Assembly: GCA_025769875.1 (NCBI GenBank)
Contig: JAGFNK010000669.1
Location: 1-26,671 of the forward strand
Reading direction: 5' to 3'
From: Russula earlei
Lineage: Eukaryota; Basidiomycota; Agaricomycetes; Russulales; Russulaceae
Length of the DNA stretch: 26,671 bases
Shown here: positions 19,370-26,671 of the stretch, one piece after another
Layout of the letters: every line of letters begins with the position of its first letter
Position numbering within the stretch: position 1 is the first letter of the stretch
Made by a program: the position numbers and the translations under genes
Notes under the pieces: model-generated
Told to the model about the DNA's origin: nothing
The model's database searches: none
What the model saw: the letters and a program-made list of their open reading frames with translations, nothing else

Positions 19370-20370
19370 GCTGGACAAGGATTGAGGGAAGAGTGAAAGA
19401 GACAAAATTGAAATGACGATGTGAGGCATGCGTTGAGGCAGCAATAGGCATCGGCATGGGTACATGTGCGTGTAGCTTCTTCAGTGAGTCTTCGGCCTCG
19501 CGTGCGCGTGGTCACATTGTCGCAAAGGGGGGTGTGCACATTCTGAGGTGTTGCCATGCGTTGGAACGCAGGCACAGTGCGGGGAAGCAGGAGGGAGGAG
19601 TGTGCTTGCGTTGTGTGTCAAATGTGTCATCGCGACGTGGTGTTGCCAGGCATCGGCCATGTTGCTGATATTGGTGCTGCTGCTGTTGTTGTTGTTGTTG
19701 TTGTTGTTGATCCTGGTGCTGCTGTCATGGCAGAGGCTGAGGCGTGGTCATTTGAGGCAATGGGGTGGTGAGAGGCAAGGGCGTAGGCGATGGTGTTATG
19801 GAAAGGCGTGAGCGTCTGAGGGGGTGACTTGCGTGTTGCTCGTGCTGTCATCATATGGGTGCAGTGACGAGGTCTTTGCCACTGCGGGTGATGGCAGTGC
19901 TCGTGGGTGAGGTTGTACGTATGGATGGGGATGCGGTGGAAGGGGAGGAGTGGTGCGGCGTGGTGCTTGCATCGGCAACTTCTCCTGTGGTGACATCGTG
20001 GTGGCGGCTGGTGATCTTTCTGTGGGGCGGCGTCGAGGTAATGATGGGCGATGCTGGACGTGCGGGAACCGCAGGGACAATGGGAGCAGGCGATGTGAAG
20101 GCGTGACATTTTGGCAACCATACCCATTGTTACGGGGCAGGGTGGGGAACGTGGCGGCATGGGTTTTGCCTGGAGTCGCATAGAAGCGCAGCTGTGTGCG
20201 CGCATACGTTGGGCAGCAGAGAGGTGATGTCGTGCCGGGTGGGAGAGCGGGTAAACGTGCACATGCACTGAGGGGGTCCAGGGGGTGTGATCCATTTGTT
20301 GTGAAGGGAAGTAGGATGTTCACATCCTCAGAAAGTGCCGAAGAGTGTCCTGCCGGTGAGAAGGGACGAG
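19370..20370. other. GC-rich inner part of left arm, no gene recognised
   Basis: Open frames of up to 222 codons exist on the minus strand (19627-20295, 19796-20323), and their mirror copies lie in the right arm. The predicted proteins are low-complexity, rich in Pro, His, Ser and Thr, with no domain I know. A trinucleotide run reads as poly-Thr in one frame and poly-Gln in another. The composition resembles GC-rich host DNA, not the AT-rich transposons around it, so it may be captured host sequence. Confidence 0.45.
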
Positions 20371-20765
20371 CTATAAGAAAAGCACCAGGAGACCTATGTA
20401 GGAATAAGTCAGATCACTTGTCTCTCTCTTGTTTTCCTATCTGTAGTCTCGTATTCGCAATCGTGGTTCCGGATTTTTGCTTGTGCATGCTAGCACTTGG
20501 AGTGCTTACTTGCACATTCTCACGCTATTTGAATCTACGTATTGCTTATCCAAGTGGTGGTGACATCGTGCACATACCTTTGGCTGATCCCACCCCCAGT
20601 CCGTATCACCCAGGTCTCTCCTGGAGGCAACCGCAACAGGAAGCAGGATGATTTGTATCAAATGATGGCAATCTGGGAGACCTTTGAAGAGACAGGTCTA
20701 CTTCTTGCATCCTCAACATCGGAGTCCAAGGCACCTCTGAGTGACGTCGCTGTGGACATGTCGCA
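20371..20765 (+). other. Spacer between the inverted arms
   Basis: 395 bp of unique sequence. The left half has no feature I recognise (about 20371-20600). The right half carries the Nudix-like fragment. Being unique, it gives the only orientation mark inside the structure. Confidence 0.8.
20614..20745 (+). pseudogene. Nudix hydrolase fragment (NUDT19-like)
   Basis: One open stretch encodes VSPGGNRNRKQDD, then MMAIWETFEETGLLLAS. This matches the Nudix box region of fungal NUDT19-like hydrolases, where the pattern is PGGN..KQD...AIRETFEESGLLLAS. Nudix enzymes hydrolyse nucleoside diphosphate derivatives such as CoA or NADH; the box binds the metal. Here the box arginine is Trp (TGG, one C-to-T step from CGG). 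Neither the N-terminal half nor the C-terminal half is present, so this is a single exon-sized fragment, probably captured from a host gene and not functional. Confidence 0.6.
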
Positions 20766-22318
20766 CTCGTCCCTTCTCACCGGCAGGACACTCTTCGGCA
20801 CTTTCTGAGGATGTGAACATCCTACTTCCCTTCACAACGAATGGATCACACCCCCTGGACCCCCTCGGTGCATGCGTGCGTTTACCCGCTCTCCCACCTG
20901 GCACGACATCACCTCTCTGCTGCCCAATGTATGCGCGCACACAGCTGCGCTTCTATGCGACTCCAGGCAAAACCCATGCCGCCACGTTCCCCACCCTGCC
21001 CCATAACAGCGGGTACGGTTGCCAAAATGTCACGCCTTCACATCGCCTGCTCCCGTTGTCCCTGCGGTTCCCGCACGTCCAGCATCGCCCATCATTACCT
21101 CGACGCCGCCCCACAGAAAGATCACCAGCCGCCACCACGATGTCACCACAGGAGAAGTTGCCGATGCAAGCACCACGCCGCACCACTCCTCCCCTTCCAC
21201 CGCATCCCCATCCATACGTACAACCTCACCCACGAGCACTGCCATCACCTGCAGTGGCAAAGACCTCGTCACTGCACCCATATGATGACAGCACGAGCAA
21301 CACGCAAGTCACCCCCTCAGACGCTCACGCCTTTCCATAACACCATCGCCTACGCCCTTGCCTCTCACCACCCCATTGCCTCAAATGACCACGCCTCAGC
21401 CTCTGCCATGACAGCAGCACCAGGATCAACAACAACAACAACAACAACAACAACAGCAGCAGCACCAATATCAGCAACATGGCCGATGCCTGGCAACACC
21501 ACGTCGCGATGACACATTTGACACACAACGCAAGCACACTCCTCCCTCCTGCTTCCCCACACTGTGCCTGCGTTCCAACGCATGGCAACACCTCAGAATG
21601 TGCACACCCCCCTTTGCGACAATGTGACCACGCGCACGCGAGGCCGAAGACTCACTGAAGAAGCTACACGCACATGTACCCATGCCGATGCCTATTGCTG
21701 CCTCAACGCATGCCTCACATCGTCATTTCAATTTTGTCTCTTTCACTCTTCCCTCAGTCCTTGTCCAGCCCCATGAACTTAAGTGTGCCCTTCTCATGTG
21801 GTACAGTTGTAATAGTCATATCATATCATGGATGGATTCAGCTGTAGGGATAATGTAATATTATCATGCTTGGGGTTGGCACCCCAAAACGTGAACATCC
21901 AACGAGTGAAACATCTAGCTACAGTGCATGAGGTTCCACTGTCCAAGTTTCAAGACAATCCATTGAGAAATGGTTGAGACATGGCAGTACGAAATTTCGC
22001 ACGCAGCTCGGCACCCAAAAATTGAAACTTCAAAAACTGAATATTAGGCTCCCATATTTTCGCTGCACCTAGATACAGTATATAAGGTCCCACTGTCCAC
22101 GTTTCAAGGCAATCTATTGAGAAATGGTTGAGATATGGCAGATCGAAATTTCGAACTCAGATCACACCCAAAAACCAAAACTTCAAAAACAAAGAATCAG
22201 ACCCCAACTCTTGGGCTGCACCTAGATACAGTACATGGGATCCCACTGTCGAAGTTTCAAGTCAATCGGTTCAGAAACAGTTGAGATATGGCAGTTCAAA
22301 GTTTTGCACTCATGTCAC
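20766..22318 (-). repeat. Right arm of the inverted repeat
   Basis: 1553 bp, reverse complement of the left arm. One extra CAA in the run near 21427-21455 and about twenty substitutions by eye, clustered near 20870-20930 and 21000-21025. Confidence 0.9.
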
Positions 22319-22470
22319 CACCCGAAAATCGACATTTCAAGAACTAAATATTAGGCTCCCATATTTTAGCTGCACCTAGATACAACATATAAGGTTCTAC
22401 TGTCAAAGTTTCAAGGCAATCTGTTGAGAAACTGTTGAGATATAGCAGTTTTATTTTCACACTTGAAATG
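21920..22470 (-). repeat. Tandem repeat of about 153 bp, right arm plus an outer copy
   Basis: Mirror of the left-arm tandem units, followed by a further, more diverged unit at about 22319-22470 (TGCACCTAGATACAACATATAAGG version) that has no partner left of 18821. The array therefore extends past the inverted repeat on this side only. Confidence 0.75.
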
Positions 22471-22761
22471 ACATCCAAAAATGGCAAGTGCAAGGTCACG
22501 TGAAAACGACAGTAATGTGCTTTGTGGTTTACCAACACCCTACCAGGGAAATAAGTGACTTTGCCATCTCCCCTGCAGAATTTGAAAAATATCTGTGGAA
22601 CACTTGAGTAGTCCTAACACAAAGCAACATCACTGAAGAATACTCTCAAATCCATCTAAGAAAACACCAAGGAAGACCAGACACTATTCAACTAAAACCA
22701 GCCTACACCATAGCATATCCCTGGAATAACAGTCATTGGACAATAACCATTGTCTAAACCT
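22471..22761. other. Unassigned stretch before a gypsy gag
   Basis: About 290 bases. A broken frame contains FAISPAEFEKYLWNT and KPAYTIAYPWNNSHWTITIV, so it may be the remains of a transposon protein, but I do not recognise the family. No LTR boundary is visible. Confidence 0.35.
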
Positions 22762-24985
22762 ATGAGCACTAGGAGGAATCTTACCTCAGAAGATGAAGAT
22801 CATGTCCCACTTGTATTCAAAAGCCTAAGCTATGACACCCAAGACCACCATTACCAAGGAAAGTTTGCTGGAGTATTTATCATCAATCATAAAAATCTTG
22901 CAGAACCTTGGATATACAAAGACAATAATGACAAAGTCACCATTGCACAAATTAAAACAGGACTCACAGGAGCAGAAAGCATTCAAGACTTTAACCCATT
23001 AGACCTCACAGGGAACTTTCAAGGAAAACAAGTCAAGTGGAGTCATTCTAGAAAATGTTGGATTTACTACAACAACAGAGAAGTCAATTTCACTGCCAGA
23101 GAAGAACAAGAAGTCAGTACTATCCTAGGCACTGCACCAAGCATCTGAAGCACTACTCCAGGACCTTCTACCCAACAAAATACTCAACAACCAACCCCTC
23201 ATACAATTAGCAGTGCACCACAAGCAGTTGCTCAAGCGCACACCCCAACTAGGATCCAATTACAAGGTTCAGCCCCACCTATTGTTACCACTGCAATGAT
23301 CCAGAACCCCACAATGTGAAGCCATCCATGACTTGTAGGAACTGCCCCAGAACCCTTCGATGGAAAAGCTGACAATGCAGAAGCCTTTTGGGCAGCTTTG
23401 GCCAATTATTACTACATCAATGATGACTCCTTTACAGATGAAAGCAAGAAGGTTGCCACACACTAACACACTTTAAAGTAGGAACACCTGCCGGAGCATG
23501 GGCTAGAGAACAACCACAAAAGCCATGGCATGAACAGTGGCAAACTAGGGATCATGGGATAACTTCAGGAAAGCTTTTGCCAATCACTTTATCCCTGCAG
23601 AAGTGGAATTGGCCTCTGCCAACACCATGCACAGTTATTATCAACGAAAACTGCCATTTAATGAATGGAATCAGAAATGGTCACACCATGCCTTGTGAGT
23701 TACCACTGATGAAAGAACCAAGATGTACACATTCAGGAGAAACATTAATCCAGCCTTGCATCAGAAGATATTAGGGATAACACCAACACCAACTACACTT
23801 GCAGCCCTTGTCAAAGCAGCAAGAGAATTCAACAATCTCTTCCACCTGTACAATTCCACAGCCTTCCAAGGAGAACACTCTCAAGTATGCACCAGAGGAT
23901 TAAACACTCAAGGATCAGAAAACCTGCTGGAAATTAATCTGTATCAAGGAGAACCTAATGAATTCCCCTGGGAATCCAGAAGTGAAAGAAAACCCCTCAT
24001 GGACACAGAGAAAGAATTTTGACACAAGAACAACCTCTGTTATTACTGTGGAAAGAAGAACCATATGGCAAACCAATGTAGAGCAAAGAAAGCAGCCCTA
24101 GGACATCAAAGGCAAGGTTCTCACCCACAAACAGTTAGAGCCACTACTATCCAAGATGAAAACACTGAACCTGCACAAGAAGAACCTGTTCCTGTTGCAT
24201 CCTTAACAACTTGGAGAGAAACACTTGCAGACTCAATCCCTCACCCTAGATCTGCCCCCATGGATTTTTAATTGGGACCCCCTTTCACACCAAGAAGGGA
24301 CACAGTCCAAATCAGTATGATACAAGAGAAATCAATTACCCCCAAAGTTTTTACAAAGAATATTTGCTCCCCATCCATTGCTTTGAAAGTTACCATTGTG
24401 GGGAAAATAAGCAGCAAAGAAATTGGTGCAAGAGCTCTACTTGATAGTGGGGCAGAAGGAATGATAATTCATGAATGATTTGCACAAAAACACTACATGC
24501 ACCTCTGAGCAATGACCAAGCCCCTACCAGCACAAAATGTAGATGGAACACAAAATGCCAATGGACTAATGCACTTCAGCACCATCCAGAGACTTCGCAT
24601 TTGGGTTGCAAATGGGTGCCACTCATGGCAAACAAGCAGAATTCCTTGTCACTAACATTGGAGACCATGATATCATATTAGGGACAGACTGGTTACAACA
24701 CCACAACCCAGAAATTCTTGAACATTGCTATGCTAATCTTCCCAGACACTGAAGGGTTATTGAACCCATGTGTTGATGAACAAATTTACAATGCTTTTAG
24801 ACCAAGCACAGACAGTATACAAGTGAAATCAACAACTTCTACCAAGTTGGCCACATCTGGAACACCCTGAAGATGCTAGATGAACTTATCCCTATCCAAT
24901 TCCTGAAATGGTGAAAGGTTTTTGATGAACAAGCTCCCAACATCTTCCTGCTCACCAACCATGGGACCATGCAATCAATCAGTCA
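22762..24985 (+). pseudogene. Decayed Ty3/gypsy gag-protease with start of reverse transcriptase (element C)
   Basis: The ATG at 22762 starts a gag frame open to TGA 23146. The gag domain resumes at about 23340 (APEPFDGKADNAEAFWAAL, YYYINDDSFTDESKK) and continues across frame changes to 24020. A zinc knuckle CYYCGKKNHMANQC lies at 24038-24079. The protease active site ALLDSGAEGMIIHE has its catalytic Asp at 24443-24445, followed by the retropepsin C-terminal motif DIILGTDWLQHHNPEI (about 24667-24714). HLPAHQPWDHAI at 24941-24976 is the motif that opens gypsy reverse transcriptases. Stops include TGA at 23146, 23318, 23330, 24020 and 24476, several fitting CGA. It is unrelated to element B in detail. 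No LTR seen. Confidence 0.85.
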
Positions 24986-25204
24986 TTAAGAGCTACCAAT
25001 TGTCATCAATTAACTTATCATTGTAACATATGCAGGATGCAGCATCCGAGCTGAGCCAGTCTGGGCTGATCCAACATGTGAGCAACACACCTGAGCTGGG
25101 AGTGCCTGGTCCATAGGAGCTGATGTGTTAATGTGACTGGGCTGTGATTACATCAGACTGCCCAAAGCAGTGGTAATCTCAACAGGTAGGCCATTTTGTA
25201 ATGC
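24986..25204. other. Junction between opposite-strand gypsy fragments
   Basis: About 220 bases without a recognised motif. The plus-strand element ends just after the reverse-transcriptase opening motif and the minus-strand reverse-transcriptase fragment begins beyond it, so a breakpoint of an inversion or a deletion between two elements lies here. Confidence 0.45.
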
Positions 25205-25645
25205 CTATTAACTTGTCTCAATCCATGGAAATTCGTCTTGGGAGATATTGATGCCTAGGTAACTATAGAGGTCTGTGGAAAGCACATTTTTCTGGTTTCA
25301 GATACAAGTCATGGTCTTGGAGTGTCTTCAGGACTTGTGTGTCCAATCATCTAGTTCATTCAAGGTTTGTGCCATGATTAATATGTCATCAAGATAGACT
25401 ACCACATGTTCAGTGGCAATGTATTCTGCTAGGATAGTGTTCATAAAGTGTTAGAAAGTGGCTGGAGCATTGCAAAGGCCAAATGTCATCATCAGGGGTT
25501 CAAAAAGTCCTAATGGTGTCTTGAATGCTGTGAGGTGTTCATTGCCTTCTCTTAGGTGGATATTGTTGTATCCCTATCATACGTTGAACTTGGTAAAGTA
25601 TTGAGCTCCTTGGAGTTTGTTGATTAATTCAGGAATCAATGGTAA
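25205..25645 (-). pseudogene. Decayed Ty3/gypsy reverse transcriptase, palm region
   Basis: Minus strand, with stops and frame changes: LPLIPELINKLQGAQYFTKF, then [40 protein letters not shown], then the catalytic VVVYLDDILIM (YLDDIL codons 25396-25379) and SYLGINIS. This is the order of the gypsy reverse-transcriptase palm. The N-terminal side is cut by the solo LTR at 25650 and continues at 26597-26671. Confidence 0.85.
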
Positions 25646-25649
25646 CAGG

Positions 25650-26591
25650 TGTCATGAACCATTCTCCAGAGAGGGCCCTTGAAGGACCCTTCCTTATTAG
25701 AGGAAACCCAGCCTCTATTGTGTCACCCTGTTCACATGGACAAAAGGGGTGAGTAGAGGTGTCCACAATATTGTGCATGCATTGTCATGCGAGTGATTCT
25801 TGGCACAATTGACATACAGCAAGCCCCACTTAGTGGCAACCCTTTTAGCACTATAGGATAGTATTATAGCCTCTCTAAGGACCCCTTAGGACGACTAGGT
25901 ACTCTACAAGAGGCACTAACAAGACGCTAACAAGCCTACAACGTGTATTAGACCAACTTAATAACCATAGAATGACCATAAAGAATAAAGGACCTATCTA
26001 TAATATTAGGGTCGACTCTAATGACCCTAAGAACTATATAAGGGGCCTTATAAGCAACTCTATTTCCTGAACCAAACACAAGTCCTCCAATGACCAGCCC
26101 TAAACTGACTACATAAATGAATCAGGTGCTTCGCACAGGCACTAAGACAATGAACACATGGACAGTAATGGCTCTTACTCATCAATAAGAGCCTTCTACT
26201 CAGCAGCTTACTGAGCATGATGGAGCATGCTCAGTAGCATTCCAACCTCTTACTCATCCAGCAATTGTGCTGATACAAGGTTGATGACTGTTCCCTATTT
26301 AGCATCCTCCTTGTAGTGTATAAGCGCCCAATAAGTAGCAGACAGTCTTCAGACTGTCCATTTGTGTATGGCACTCTCTACCCCTGGGATCTCCTCTAAG
26401 GACCGTCCCCTTGTGACCATTCTGGCGCCTCTTCCCTGTGTAACTTCCCGATACTACCAGTGACAGTTCCTCTTTGGTACTTAGCACTGCTCTGGACCCT
26501 ACTTCTTGCTCACGCAGTCTTGGACATCTACACTTGTCTTTGAACTTCTCCCTCACTCTTGAGCTGGATTCTTCAATAGTGAGTCTTGACA
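25650..26591 (+). mobile_element. Solo LTR-A, TSD ACAGG
   Basis: 942 bp, same family and orientation as 5440-6403, with TGTCA...TGACA ends and perfect ACAGG flanks (25645-25649 and 26592-26596). It has small internal deletions relative to the first copy. It splits the minus-strand reverse transcriptase. Confidence 0.92.
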
Positions 26592-26671
26592 ACAGGTATG
26601 CATCCTTGATGGTTGCTGTGTTTACACTCTGTAGTCTTGTACTGGTCGTAAGGTTCCTCCTTTTTTTCTAC
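26592..26671 (-). pseudogene. Decayed gypsy reverse transcriptase, upstream part, runs off the window
   Basis: Minus strand from the window edge: GGTLRPVQDYRV in one frame, then after a one-base shift NTATIKDAYLLPLIPEL across the LTR insertion. This is the fingers motif preceding the palm segment at 25205-25645. Confidence 0.8.

Larger units (their letters stand above)
18821..20370 (+). repeat. Left arm of the inverted repeat
   Basis: 1550 bp. Starts GTGACATGAGTGC and ends AAGGGACGAG. Tandem repeats at about 18846-19240, an A/T-rich link to about 19370, then a GC-rich inner part with a (TTG)n run near 19688-19710. Differences from the right arm are mostly C/T or G/A changes. Confidence 0.9.
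18821..22318. mobile_element. Large inverted-repeat (foldback-like) structure
   Basis: Two arms, 18821-20370 and 20766-22318 (about 1550 bp each), are reverse complements with roughly 1-2 percent differences by eye, separated by a 395-bp spacer. The outer 400 bp of each arm are tandem repeats of about 153 bp; the inner 1 kb is GC-rich and CpG-rich. It interrupts the protease of element B. Long inverted repeats built partly of tandem subrepeats are the hallmark of foldback elements (Drosophila FB and Galileo). No transposase is recognisable. Terminal target duplications could not be seen because the right flank does not resume element B. An inverted segmental duplication is the alternative. 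Confidence 0.6.

Noticed and set aside
18821..22318. Inverted repeat as a simple assembly fold-back artefact
   Set aside because: The arms differ at about twenty sites, flank a unique 395-bp spacer, and the tandem array extends past one arm only. A fold-back artefact would give identical arms.

Overview
The window looks like nuclear DNA of a basidiomycete fungus, probably an Agaricomycete. The first 4.7 kb holds GC-rich, compact genes whose many introns are short (52-62 nt) with GTRNGT-like donors. Their products match fungal families: a Mim1/TOM13 mitochondrial outer-membrane protein, a cytochrome b5-acyl-CoA dehydrogenase fusion and a LysM protein with an N-terminal Cys motif. From about 4.9 kb to the right edge the window is a nest of transposable elements, and no intact host gene is visible there.

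Layout. 1-1088 (+): 3' part of a Mim1/TOM13 gene. 1320-3529 (-): 12-exon cytochrome b5/acyl-CoA dehydrogenase gene ending in the peroxisomal signal AKL, with two apparent +1 frameshifts in exon 10. 3654-4704 (-): three-exon LysM gene with an in-frame TAA. 4931-7285 and 13140-13352: one retrotransposon ORF1 (probably LINE/Tad1-like), split by a solo gypsy-type LTR (5440-6403, TSD CCAAA) and by a full-length Ty1/copia element (7286-13134, LTRs about 385 bp, TSD CACAC). 13469-14074: two truncated LTRs in tandem. 14075-15455 (-): an old CpG-depleted remnant of the same copia family. 15456-18823: a Ty3/gypsy element (LTR, gag, start of protease) inserted in that remnant, itself split by an inverted solo LTR (16297-17258, TSD CCTGG). 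18821-22318: a large inverted-repeat structure with 1.55-kb arms, outer tandem repeats of about 153 bp, and a 395-bp spacer carrying a Nudix-hydrolase-like fragment. 22762-24985 (+): a decayed gypsy gag-protease. 25205-26671 (-): a decayed gypsy reverse transcriptase split by a third solo LTR (25650-26591, TSD ACAGG).

The main observations are three. First, there is a deep, readable nesting order: several interrupted reading frames are continuous again once an insert and one TSD copy are ignored. Second, two copies of one copia family differ mainly at CpG sites, and many stops in the older elements are TGA where CGA is plausible, which points to cytosine methylation and deamination. Third, the inverted-repeat structure resembles a foldback element that has picked up host gene sequence. 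A technical caution: many otherwise intact frames, host and transposon alike, are broken by single extra bases, so some frameshifts may be assembly errors.
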